This document shows positions 8,686 through 16,689 of a stretch of DNA of 64,000 bases, piece by piece. Both the position numbers and the translations under genes were made by a program. Source of the stretch: Actinomycetes bacterium (lineage in GTDB: Bacteria; Actinomycetota; Acidimicrobiia; Acidimicrobiales; RAAP-2); NCBI GenBank assembly GCA_021831035.1, contig JAKBNL010000001.1, positions 124,001 through 188,000 of the forward strand, written 5' to 3'. How positions within the stretch are numbered: the stretch's first letter is position 1; every line of letters starts with the position of its first letter. Below the pieces are notes generated by a model that saw only the letters and a list, made by a program, of their open reading frames with translations, was not told the origin of the DNA and did not search any database.

Positions 8686-10938
8686 GTGCCCACAACGCAG
8701 ACACACGCCCGACGCGGCCGAGGCCGCTTCTACCGCGAGCCGCTCGTCGCCTTCCCCCGGCGGGTATCCGAGCGCCGGATGGGCGCCGGGCGAACCGCGA
8801 TCGTCGTGACGACGGTGGCCTGGATCGCCTACGTCGTGGTCTGGGTCGATCGGGAGTTCCTCGAGCACAACGGGGTGACCCCCTTCGGCCATCTCGCCGC
8901 CGAGTCGTACCTCGTGATGGTCACCCTCCTCACGATCTCGTCGCTGGCGTACCTGATCTCTCGGCAGGGCTACTTCTATCGTGCGCGGGCGCACCGACGC
9001 ACCCCGCGCGCCCTCCTCGACGACTTCTACGACAAGACCAGTCCCCGGGTCACGGTCCTGGTCCCGTCGTACCGCGAGGAGGCCCACGTCGTCAAGGCGA
9101 CGCTGCTCTCCGCGGCGCTGCAGCGGATCGCGGGCCTCGAGGTCGTCCTCTTGATCGACGACCCCCCCGTGACCCACACCGAGAAGGAGGCGGCGCTCCT
9201 GCGCGACGCGCGCGAGCTCCCCGGTGAGGTCGAGGCGCTCCTCGCCGAGCCCCGTCGGCGCTTCGGCGCGCAGTACTCGGCCTTCGTCGAGCGCGGCGCG
9301 CGCGACGGGGACCTCACCCTCGCGGACATGGACGACCTGGCCGACTGCATGGAGGGGGCGGCGCGTTGGCTCCAGACCTTCGCCGAGGACTACCCGGCCG
9401 TCGACCACGTCGACGACTTCTTGTGCGAGTTCGTCCTCAAGAGCGTCGCCGCGAGCCTCCTGGTCGACGCCACCGCCCTGCGCGCGGCGCGCGAGCACGA
9501 GGTCGTGCTGAGCGCCACCCGGATGGCGCACTTCTACCGCCGGGTCTGGGCGACCTTCGACGTCCGCGTGTCGAGCTTCGAGCGCAAGACCTACGCCTCG
9601 CTGTCGCACGAGCCCAACAAGGCGAGCAACCTCAACTCCTACATCGGGCTGATGGGTCGCGACTTCATCGACGTCGAGACTGAGGTCGGGCGCCTGCTCG
9701 TCCCGGCCGAGCCGGGCGAGGCCGACCTGTCGGTCGCCGATCCCGACTACGTCGTCACCCTCGACGCCGACTCGCTCCTGCTACCGGAGTACCTCGAGCG
9801 CCTGGTGTTCCAGATGGAGCATCCCCACCACGCCGGCGTCGCGGTCATCCAGACGCCCTACAGCGCGTACCCCAACCCGGAGTCGCGGCTCGAGCGCATC
9901 GCCGGTGCGACGACCGATCTCCAGCACCTTCTCCACCAGGGACTCGGCCACTACGACGCGGAGTTCTGGGTCGGGGCGAACGCGGTGATCCGCAAGAGGG
10001 CCCTCGACGCGATCGAGCGGGTGGAACACCTGGGCAACTGGGAGATCCGCAGCTACATCAGCGACCGCACGGTGATCGAGGACACCGAGTCGACGATCGA
10101 CCTGCGCGTGCGCGACTGGGCCGTCGAGAACTACCCCGAGCGGTTGGCCTACAGCGCGACGCCGCCGGACTTCGGGTCCCTGTGCATCCAGCGTCGGCGC
10201 TGGGCCACGGGGGGACTGGTCATCCTGCCGTCGCTCTGGGCTCTCGTGCGGGCCCGCCGACGCCGCCTGCAGCAGACCCGGCTGGAGGAGCTGTTCCTGC
10301 GGGCCAACTACCTGTCGTCGATCGCGTGGACCTCGCTGTCGTTGATCGCCATCTTGACCCTTCCCTTCAGCCAGCTCCTCCTGACGCCGATCCTGGTGGC
10401 CATCGTCGCCCCGTACTTCGTGTCCATGGCCTCCGATCTGCGCTACTGCGGCTATCGGCGCCGCGACGTGGTGTGGATCTACGCGCTCAACCTCTTGCTG
10501 CTCGCGGTCAACATCACCGGGACGATCGCCTCGTTGATCCAACTGCTGACGGGGGGCAAGGGGACCTTCGTGCGCACGCCCAAGGTCCGCAATCGGACCC
10601 GGACCGCGCTGTGGTTCGCCCTGGTGCCGTACCTGTTGATGGGTCTCGTCGCCCTGATCGTCACCCTCGACGTGCAGCGCCACCACTGGCTCAACGCCAC
10701 CTTCGTCGGCCTCAACGGTCTGTGCCTGCTTCTCGGGGTCGTCTTCTTGATGGGGGTGGTCGGCTCGCTGTCGGACATCGTCTACCAGGCCTTCCAGATG
10801 CTGTACCGCTACGAGCCCGAGGTCGTGGACGTGGGACCGACCCCCGAGAGCGTCCTCGCCAACCCGGCCGTCGCGGACTGGTCGAGCGTCCTGCAGCCCG
10901 CGCTGATCGAGCGCCGCTCCGCCGGGGGCCCGACCTAG
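8686..10938 (+). CDS. Membrane processive glycosyltransferase, GT2 family (cellulose/hyaluronan-synthase-like)
   Basis: A 750-residue protein with two N-terminal membrane segments, a cytosolic GT-A domain and four or more C-terminal segments. Motifs in order are VLVPSYREE (start of the nucleotide-sugar fold), the DxD as Asp360-Ala-Asp362, the catalytic-base region IEDTE (465-468), and QRRRW (502-506), which marks processive beta-glycan synthases. A stretch of about 140 residues (roughly 160-300) splits the GT-A domain between the first strand and NKASNLNS. The GTG start has TAGTCT at 8674-8679 six bases upstream, so it is probably leaderless. The polymer is unknown; the divergent GH18-like gene hints at an aminosugar glycan. 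Confidence 0.82.
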   Translation: MPTTQTHARRGRGRFYREPLVAFPRRVSERRMGAGRTAIVVTTVAWIAYVVVWVDREFLEHNGVTPFGHLAAESYLVMVTLLTISSLAYLISRQGYFYRARAHRRTPRALLDDFYDKTSPRVTVLVPSYREEAHVVKATLLSAALQRIAGLEVVLLIDDPPVTHTEKEAALLRDARELPGEVEALLAEPRRRFGAQYSAFVERGARDGDLTLADMDDLADCMEGAARWLQTFAEDYPAVDHVDDFLCEFVLKSVAASLLVDATALRAAREHEVVLSATRMAHFYRRVWATFDVRVSSFERKTYASLSHEPNKASNLNSYIGLMGRDFIDVETEVGRLLVPAEPGEADLSVADPDYVVTLDADSLLLPEYLERLVFQMEHPHHAGVAVIQTPYSAYPNPESRLERIAGATTDLQHLLHQGLGHYDAEFWVGANAVIRKRALDAIERVEHLGNWEIRSYISDRTVIEDTESTIDLRVRDWAVENYPERLAYSATPPDFGSLCIQRRRWATGGLVILPSLWALVRARRRRLQQTRLEELFLRANYLSSIAWTSLSLIAILTLPFSQLLLTPILVAIVAPYFVSMASDLRYCGYRRRDVVWIYALNLLLLAVNITGTIASLIQLLTGGKGTFVRTPKVRNRTRTALWFALVPYLLMGLVALIVTLDVQRHHWLNATFVGLNGLCLLLGVVFLMGVVGSLSDIVYQAFQMLYRYEPEVVDVGPTPESVLANPAVADWSSVLQPALIERRSAGGPT

Positions 10939-10954
10939 CCGGTACCGTCAGCTC

Positions 10955-11164
10955 ATGGCCAGTGTCGACATCGTGCTCGAGGCCCGCCGCCGCGCGGGCC
11001 TGACCCAGGCCGAGCTGGCCGACCGGCTCGGGATCGCCCGCTCGACGGTCGCGCGCTGGGAGATGCGCCGGACGCTGCCCGCCTACGAGACGCTCGTTGA
11101 GGTCGCCAAGGCCTGCGGACTCGAGTTGCGATGCCAACTCGTCGCCCCGTCGCCCGAGCGTTGA
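10955..11164 (+). CDS. Small XRE-family helix-turn-helix protein
   Basis: A 69-residue protein that is almost entirely one HTH_3 domain: GLTQAELADRLGIARSTVARWE is the helix-turn-helix, followed by LPAYETLVEVAKACG. Proteins of this size act as simple repressors or as antitoxins. No toxin-like gene adjoins it; its neighbours are the GT2 synthase (16 bases upstream) and the convergent GGDEF-EAL gene. The ATG has TACCGT at 10943-10948 six bases upstream, so it may have its own leaderless transcript. Confidence 0.75.
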   Translation: MASVDIVLEARRRAGLTQAELADRLGIARSTVARWEMRRTLPAYETLVEVAKACGLELRCQLVAPSPER

Positions 11165-11209
11165 GGGGGAGCGGGCGACCACCACCGATCGGTGAGGCGT
11201 CACCCCGGC

Positions 11210-13510
11210 TCAGGCGGTCGTCACCGTCTCGCCGACCGGGCGTCCCTCGAACTCCGTGAGGAAGCGGGCGCACGCCGAGGGGGGCATCGGCCGCGCCACG
11301 TGGAAGCCCTGGATGAGGTCGACCCCGAGGTCCACCAGTGCGTCGTAGGTCTCGTCGTCCTCGACGCCCTCGGCGACGGCCACGAGGTCCATGGCCTGCG
11401 CCAGGTCGACGGCGGCCCGCACGACCGCGAGGGCCTTGTGGTTGGTGAGGACTCGACTGACGAACGACCGATCGATCTTGAGCTCGTCCACGCGGAAGTC
11501 GACGAGCTTGGACAGGGTCGAGTACCCCGTCCCGAAGTCGTCGATCGACACGCGGACCCCCATCGCGCGCAGGTCTTGGATGCACTGGTCGATTCGTACG
11601 TCGTCGTTGGCCAGGGCGTCCTCGGTGATCTCGATGGTGAGGCGCGAGGCGGGGAAGTGGAAGTCGCCGAGCGCGGCGTCGACCACTCGAGGGAAGTCGG
11701 CGTTGACGAAGTCGCGCTCGGAGACGTTGACGCTGAGCCGATGAGCCGCCCCCCTCTCCCCCAGGGCCGTGAGGTGGTGGAGGGACCGGCGCAGCACGTG
11801 CGCCGTGAAGGGGACGACGAGGCCCTGCATCTCGATCATGCGCACGAACCGCTCGGGGGGGATCGGGCCGTAGCCGTCGGGGCTCCAGCGCGCGAGCGCC
11901 TCCCACCCGGCGACGAGGCCACCGGCGACGTCGACGAGCGGCTGGAGGTGCACGTCGATCGTCCCGTCGCGCACGGCCTCGCTCACGAGGCCGTAGAGGA
12001 TAAGCCGCCGGGGGTCGTTGCGGTCGTGTTCGAAGTCGTAGACGCTGACGCCGGCGTGTTTCTCCTTGGCCTGGTACATGGCCACGTCCGCCTTGCGGAT
12101 GAGCTCCTCTTGGTGCTCGGCGGTCGAACTGCGCAACGCGACGCCCACGCTGGCGCTCAGGTGCAGCGACAGCCCCTCGACGACGACCGGCTCGCGCACG
12201 AGCGCCGCCACGTCCTTCGCCAGGCGCTGGAGGTCGTCGGGCGATCCCGTGGGGCACGACACCGCGAACTCGTCCCCGCCCAGGCGTGCGAGCACCGCGT
12301 CGGAGTCGATCGAGGCCCGCAGACGGTGCGCCAGCTGGGTCAGTACCTGGTCGCCCGCGCGGTGGCCGAGCGAGTCGTTCACGTCCTTGAAGTTGTCGAG
12401 GTCGATCAGCACGACGCCGCCGTGGGCCGGTCCCGGTGACGCCGCCGGTCCGCTCACGCTGAAGCCGCGCCGGTTGGCGAGGCCCGTCAGCGGGTCGGTC
12501 ACCGCGAGCTCCTCGAACAGCCGGGAGTTGAGGCGCTCGGCCCGCAGGGAGACCAGGAGCCGTACGAGCAGCACCGCCAGGGCGGCCACCGCGAGCCCCC
12601 CCACCACCGGGGGGTCGTTGGAGAGGGTCGAGAGGGTGATCACCACGAGGGCGAGGACGCCGAAGGCGGCGATCTTGCGCGACTGGACGCGGGCGAAGGT
12701 CCGCTCGCGACGCGCCCCGGCCCCGGTGACCACCCCGTCGTCCTGGTGCGCCGCTCGGCCCACCACGACGTACGCGGCGAGCCAGCAGAGGTCGATGAGC
12801 AGCCCAAAGCGCGTGGAGTGGACGAGGACGTCGCGGTGGGCGAGGACCTCGCCCACCGAGATGAGGACGGCGGCGGCGCCCACGTCGATCATCAGTCGGT
12901 CGCCGGTGACGTCGATCATCGTCGCGGCGGTCGCGAGGATGACGATGATCGCGAGCAGGCTGAGCCCGACGAGGAGGTTCTCGCGCTGACCGACGCCGTT
13001 GATGACGGTGGACAGGGGCTCGAGGACGCCCCGGAGGTAGAGCCACGCCAGGAGAGAGGAGATCGCGAGCCCCCCGGCGGCGGCGTCGATGAGCATGTTC
13101 GTGTCGAGGACGCGAAGCGAGGCCACCGTCAACGAGCCGACGAAGGCGACCGCCAGCACGCTCGTGAGCAGGGCGAGGACGAGGTTCGTGGTCGGGGGGG
13201 CGAAGGGGTTGACGCCACGGGGCAGCGTGCCATATATCGCGCCCGCCAGCGCGGTGAGGAGCTCAGCCGCCAGCAACAGGCTCCAGGTCACTCGCCGGGC
13301 GCGGAACCGTCGGATCCGCTGGTAGACGGGCAGGGCGGCCACGACCACTCCCGTGGCGAACAGGCCTCGCCCGATCTCCCGGACGTCGCGGCCGTGACGG
13401 TCGCAGACGGCGAGGGCGAGAGCCAAGAGCAGGGTCACGAGGGCGCTCGTCGCCCAGCGGAACCGGACGACGGGTTCCGCGCGCGTCGTCCCCACGATGT
13501 CGGCGGTCAC
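11210..13510 (-). CDS. Membrane-bound GGDEF-EAL cyclic di-GMP enzyme
   Basis: A 766-residue protein with about eight N-terminal membrane segments (residues about 11-320) in place of a soluble sensor, then a diguanylate cyclase domain and a phosphodiesterase domain. GGDEF (411-415) is intact, but the product-inhibition RxxD motif expected just before it is absent. The EAL domain looks catalytic: EAL at 537-539, NVS, EITED, DDFGTGYS (657-664), LKIDRSF and VAEGVE are all present. It probably makes and degrades c-di-GMP in response to a membrane signal. The GTG at 13510 was chosen because GGAG sits at good spacing; an ATG at 13594 has none. Confidence 0.85.
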   Translation of the reverse strand: MTADIVGTTRAEPVVRFRWATSALVTLLLALALAVCDRHGRDVREIGRGLFATGVVVAALPVYQRIRRFRARRVTWSLLLAAELLTALAGAIYGTLPRGVNPFAPPTTNLVLALLTSVLAVAFVGSLTVASLRVLDTNMLIDAAAGGLAISSLLAWLYLRGVLEPLSTVINGVGQRENLLVGLSLLAIIVILATAATMIDVTGDRLMIDVGAAAVLISVGEVLAHRDVLVHSTRFGLLIDLCWLAAYVVVGRAAHQDDGVVTGAGARRERTFARVQSRKIAAFGVLALVVITLSTLSNDPPVVGGLAVAALAVLLVRLLVSLRAERLNSRLFEELAVTDPLTGLANRRGFSVSGPAASPGPAHGGVVLIDLDNFKDVNDSLGHRAGDQVLTQLAHRLRASIDSDAVLARLGGDEFAVSCPTGSPDDLQRLAKDVAALVREPVVVEGLSLHLSASVGVALRSSTAEHQEELIRKADVAMYQAKEKHAGVSVYDFEHDRNDPRRLILYGLVSEAVRDGTIDVHLQPLVDVAGGLVAGWEALARWSPDGYGPIPPERFVRMIEMQGLVVPFTAHVLRRSLHHLTALGERGAAHRLSVNVSERDFVNADFPRVVDAALGDFHFPASRLTIEITEDALANDDVRIDQCIQDLRAMGVRVSIDDFGTGYSTLSKLVDFRVDELKIDRSFVSRVLTNHKALAVVRAAVDLAQAMDLVAVAEGVEDDETYDALVDLGVDLIQGFHVARPMPPSACARFLTEFEGRPVGETVTTA

Positions 13511-13705
13511 GTTGTCTCCGTCTGCTCCTCGGGCGATCCGGCCAACGTCGTGGGGGGCCCCGGCTCCCGACGGGCCACACCGGCCCGCCGGCACGATGGT
13601 GGCACCCCGGCGCGGGTGACGGGGGGACCCGTCGCGGCGGCCGGCGACGGGCGGGTCGGCGCGGGCCCGCGCCCGGGCGGCGCACCCGGTCGCGGCGGAC
13701 CCCGA

Positions 13706-14494
13706 CTACAGGTCGGGCAGGCCGAAGTCGAGGCTGGGCGCGTCGGTGCCCCCGTCGACCTCGAGGATCTTGCCGGTGAGGAAGGCGCCGGCCGGCGAGG
13801 CGAGGTAGACGACCGCGGCGGCCATCTCCTCGGGCTCGGCGATCCGGTGCAGGGGGGTGAGCCCCTCCATCATCGCCTTGAGCTCGGGCGAGGTCATCAC
13901 GATCTCGAGTGCCGAGGTGGCCGTCGAGCCGGCGGCCAGGCCGTTCACCCGGATCCGGGGCGCCAGGTCCTTCGCCGCGAGCCGCGTGTAGTGGGCGAGG
14001 GCCGCCTTGGACGCGCCGTAGGCGGCGTAGCCGCGTCCGGCGACGCGCCCCATGACCGAGGTGACGTTCACGATCGCCCCGCCACCGGTCTCGAGCATCA
14101 CCGGCACGGCGGCGAGGGTGAGGGCGTGGGCGGTGGCGACGTTGAAGTGGAACGCCTCTTCGAGGTACTCGGTCGTGGTGTCGAGTAGGGGCAGGGGGAT
14201 CGCCCCGCCCACGTTGTTCACCACGACGTCGAGCCGACCGAAGGCCCCGCGGGCCGCCCCGGCGAGCGAGGCGACGAGGCCCAGGTCGTTGAGGTCCCCC
14301 ACCACCACCTCGGCGCGGCGGCCCGTGGCGCGCACCAGCGCGGCCACGGCGTCGAGGTCGCTCGCCGTACGGCTCGCGATGACGACGTCGGCGCCGCACT
14401 CGGCGAGGGCGACGGCGCTGGCGGCGCCGATGCCGCGCCCCGCGCCCGTGACGACGGCCACGCGGCCGTCGAGTCGGAAGAGGTCGAGGATCAT
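13706..14494 (-). CDS. Short-chain dehydrogenase/reductase (SDR)
   Basis: A 262-residue classical SDR with TGAGRGIG for NAD(P), NNVGG, the catalytic Ser in NVTSVMG and YGASK. The C-terminal EVDGGTD is typical. ASRTASDL after the second strand, with Arg, suggests NADP preference. The ATG at 14494 has GGAGG upstream and lies on a leadered transcript. It is not closely similar to the SDR at 3567-4325. The substrate is unknown. The 195 bases separating it from the GGDEF-EAL gene show no feature I can support. Confidence 0.8.
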   Translation of the reverse strand: MILDLFRLDGRVAVVTGAGRGIGAASAVALAECGADVVIASRTASDLDAVAALVRATGRRAEVVVGDLNDLGLVASLAGAARGAFGRLDVVVNNVGGAIPLPLLDTTTEYLEEAFHFNVATAHALTLAAVPVMLETGGGAIVNVTSVMGRVAGRGYAAYGASKAALAHYTRLAAKDLAPRIRVNGLAAGSTATSALEIVMTSPELKAMMEGLTPLHRIAEPEEMAAAVVYLASPAGAFLTGKILEVDGGTDAPSLDFGLPDL

Positions 14495-14765
14495 GGTTCC
14501 TCCGTGGTCGGGTCGGACCCGATCGAGACTAGGGCGCGAGGCGGCGAGGGGGCTCAACTCGCGGTCCCGCGGGCCCCCGGCACGAAGCGCTGCACCTGGA
14601 GAGTGGTACGCGTCGAGCGAGGCGGGCAGCGTGGCGACGGTCGAACGAGGGGGGATCACCACGCGCAGCGTGATCAGCTCGGCAAAGGTGGGATGGTCGA
14701 GGACCGCGTCGGCTTCTCCATCCGGGCCCTCGCCGGTCGAGGGGCCCGCTCTCGCGGGCACCTCG

Positions 14766-14853
14766 TGGCGGAGGAGGTGGGATTTGAACCCACGGAAGGT
14801 TGCCCTTCACACGATTTCCAATCGTGCCGATTCGGCCGCTCTCGCACTCCTCC
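14766..14853 (-). tRNA. tRNA-Ser (anticodon GGA), CCA encoded
   Basis: A class II tRNA with a long variable arm. The anticodon loop TTGGAAA gives GGA, reading UCC and UCU. Acceptor stem GGAGGAG pairs perfectly with CTCCTCC, followed by discriminator G and CCA. Its D arm and T arm are almost identical to those of the tRNA-Ser(CGA) at 2302-2390. A TAACCT hexamer on the same strand (14886-14881) is a likely -10 box, giving a leader of about 20 bases. Confidence 0.95.
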
Positions 14854-14883
14854 TGGCGGCGTGGTCGACGCCGGGGGCCCAGG

Positions 14884-15192
14884 TTAACCGAGCCGGCTGA
14901 CGGTCTCGCGGGTGACGAGCGATCCGCGTCCGCGGGCATCGAAGCGGGTCCACCCGAGGCGATCGCCGGCGATCGCCCGCGCGACCCGCGTCGTGGACGG
15001 TTCGACGCCGGACTCGACCTCCTGAGCCCGTCGTTGTCGTCGGCGCCGGGAGGCACGAGGCGGCTCGGCTCCGTGGTGGCGCGGGTGGTGTGGTGCAGTA
15101 ACCGCGGACCCGCGGTCCCGGAGTGCACGTCGAAGGGCGAGAACGTACCGCGCACTCACCGGCTGTCCGCGACGCGCTTCGTGACGTCGCAC
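14884..15192 (-). CDS. Doubtful hypothetical ORF in a gene-poor stretch
   Basis: The last 45 codons, ending SLVTRETVSRLG, have the GC-rich third positions of local genes and read like a protein. The first half is mostly Arg and looks non-coding. I recognise no family. It may be the 3' remnant of a gene or pure chance. Its stop codon overlaps the presumed -10 box of tRNA-Ser(GGA). The rest of 14854-15318 shows nothing else I can support. Confidence 0.25.
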   Translation of the reverse strand: MRRHEARRGQPVSARYVLALRRALRDRGSAVTAPHHPRHHGAEPPRASRRRRQRRAQEVESGVEPSTTRVARAIAGDRLGWTRFDARGRGSLVTRETVSRLG

Positions 15193-15318
15193 CGTTGATT
15201 CCGTAGCGTGTCGCGAGGTCCGGTGACCCCGCCAGGAGTGCTCGATGAGGCACGAGCGCGAGTCCAGAGCTCTCCGTGGTGTCCTTACTTACGCCGGCTC
15301 GATCGCGCGAGGGGGTGG

Positions 15319-15399
15319 TAGGCTTCTCGCAAAGGAAGTTCAGACCCTGCCTCCTTCTCGCCCGACGCCTTGTCGGGATCGAGGTTGAGGAGGTACGAC
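15319..15399 (+). promoter_or_regulatory. Promoter -10 box and structured 5' leader before the DUF3494 operon
   Basis: TAGGCT at 15319-15324 is a likely -10 hexamer. The roughly 70-base leader that would follow contains a perfect 6-bp hairpin, CCCGAC-GCCTT-GTCGGG (15361-15377), and a possible AAGGA/TCCTT pairing before it. It ends in GAGGAGG six bases before an ATG at 15400. I could not match it to a known riboswitch class. Confidence 0.45.
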
Positions 15400-15576
15400 A
15401 TGGGCCCGTCTCTTGAGGTCCGGAACTGTGGCCGGGCACTCGTGTTCTTTCGGAGTGCCCGCCACCGCACGGCGACGTCGTCCGTGGTGACCGTGGCGGA
15501 TGCGCCCGGGAGCGACCCGGTCGCGCTCGGCGCGCCGACGCGATCAGACTCGGCGCGCGCAAAGGTGGCGCGATGA
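15400..15576 (+). CDS. Small ORF (58 aa) translationally coupled to the DUF3494 gene
   Basis: The ATG has a near-ideal ribosome-binding site (GAGGAGG, six-base spacing), and its TGA overlaps the ATG of the next gene as ATGA. The product, starting MGPSLEVRNCGRALVFF, matches no family I know. Within it lies an 8-bp perfect hairpin, GGGCACTC/GAGTGCCC (15434-15460). It may be a leader ORF whose translation opens the downstream start, rather than a functional protein. Codon use is less GC-biased than in neighbours. Confidence 0.45.
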   Translation: MGPSLEVRNCGRALVFFRSARHRTATSSVVTVADAPGSDPVALGAPTRSDSARAKVAR

Positions 15577-16682
15577 CGGCCTCGAGCGCGCCGGACCGCC
15601 GGGCCGGGGCGCGCCGATCGCGCGGCCACCGGCCACCGGTCTTCGCGGTGCTGGCGGTCGCCTCGGGCGTGGTCGCCGCCGTCTCGCTGGGGGCCCTCGG
15701 GCTGTCCGCCGCGGACGCCGCGACGACGACGGTCGGTCTGGGCACGGCCTCGAGCTTCGCCGTCCTGGCCGGCACCACGATCACCAATACCGGCTCGTCG
15801 GTCATCGCCGGCGACATCGGTCTCTCACCGGGGACCGCCGTCACGGGCTTCCCGCCCGGGGTGCAGAGCTCGGGCGTCACCGACGTGGCCAACGCACTGG
15901 CCGGAGGAGCCCAGAGCGACCTGACCACCGCGTATAACGACGCCGCGTCACGGACGCCCTTTACGACGGTCACGGCCGACCTCGGGGGCACGACGCTCGT
16001 CCCGGGTGTCTACCGCTCATCGACCAGCCTGTCGTTGACCGGCGCGGTCACCCTGAACGGGGGCGGCGACACCAGCGCGGTGTTCGTGTTCCAGGCGGGC
16101 TCCACCTTGACCTCCGCACCCGGGAGCACGGTCGTGCTGGAGAACGGGGCGCAGGCGTGCAACGTGTTCTGGCAGGTCGGTAGTTCGGCGACGCTCGGAA
16201 CGACGACGAACTTCGTGGGCACGATCATGGCCCTGACGTCGATCACCCTGGACACCGGGGCGAGCGTGAGCGGACGTGCGCTCGCGCGCAACGGTGCCGT
16301 CACCCTCGACGACAACTCGATCACGGTCCCCTCGTGCTCCACCGCGACGACGACCACGACGAGCGCGACCACGACGACGACCGGGTCGACCACGACCACC
16401 ACGGTCGCTCCGACCACCACCACCTCCACGCCGACCACCACCACGACCAGGCCGACCACCACCACCACGTCGCCGACCACGACGACGACCGGGGCCATTC
16501 CCACGGGATCGCCGGGCACGGGCTTCGGCGGGACCGCGGGATCGGGTTCCTCGCCGTTGGTCCCCATCGGCTTCGGGGCGTTGGCGCTCTCGTGCCTCTT
16601 CGGCCTCTTGGCCGTGCGCGCTCGTCGCCGCCGGATCGCCGGCGATCGAGGATCGACGAGCGACACGCCCGACGGGTCGTAG
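15573..16682 (+). CDS. DUF3494 (ice-binding-like) surface protein with Thr-rich stalk and C-terminal anchor
   Basis: A 369-residue exported protein: a signal peptide with a long basic start (cleavage near SAADA, about 50), then a DUF3494/IBP-type beta-helix (about 55-253). Conserved family stretches include GDIGLSPGTAVTGFPPG, LVPGVY, VFQAGSTLT and ACNVFWQVGSSATLG. A Thr/Pro-rich stalk of about 50 residues follows, then SPGTGFGG, a transmembrane segment and RARRRR. This is the layout of a sortase substrate, and a sortase gene follows 7 bases later. DUF3494 domains are known from ice-binding proteins, but many family members serve in adhesion and do not bind ice. Confidence 0.85.
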   Translation: MTASSAPDRRAGARRSRGHRPPVFAVLAVASGVVAAVSLGALGLSAADAATTTVGLGTASSFAVLAGTTITNTGSSVIAGDIGLSPGTAVTGFPPGVQSSGVTDVANALAGGAQSDLTTAYNDAASRTPFTTVTADLGGTTLVPGVYRSSTSLSLTGAVTLNGGGDTSAVFVFQAGSTLTSAPGSTVVLENGAQACNVFWQVGSSATLGTTTNFVGTIMALTSITLDTGASVSGRALARNGAVTLDDNSITVPSCSTATTTTTSATTTTTGSTTTTTVAPTTTTSTPTTTTTRPTTTTTSPTTTTTGAIPTGSPGTGFGGTAGSGSSPLVPIGFGALALSCLFGLLAVRARRRRIAGDRGSTSDTPDGS

Positions 16683-16689
16683 GGCTCGT

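Noticed and set aside
10955..11164. XRE protein as the antitoxin of a toxin-antitoxin pair
   Set aside because: No small partner gene is present on either side; the neighbours are a GT2 synthase and a convergent GGDEF-EAL gene.
13511..13594. ATG at 13594 as start of the GGDEF-EAL gene
   Set aside because: No ribosome-binding site and a Gly/Arg-rich non-conserved extension; the GTG at 13510 has GGAG at proper spacing.
14800..15198. Plus-strand open frame overlapping tRNA-Ser(GGA)
   Set aside because: It runs through the tRNA gene on the opposite strand and has no ribosome-binding site or recognisable sequence.
15331..15399. Possible c-di-GMP (GEMM) riboswitch before the DUF3494 operon
   Set aside because: The conserved GEMM core segments could not be placed; only generic hairpins are visible, so it is reported as an unassigned leader.
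16342..16494. Dense ACCACGACG-type repeats resembling a tandem array or CRISPR
   Set aside because: They are in frame and encode the Thr/Pro stalk of the DUF3494 protein; spacing is irregular and no spacers exist. I saw no CRISPR array in the window.
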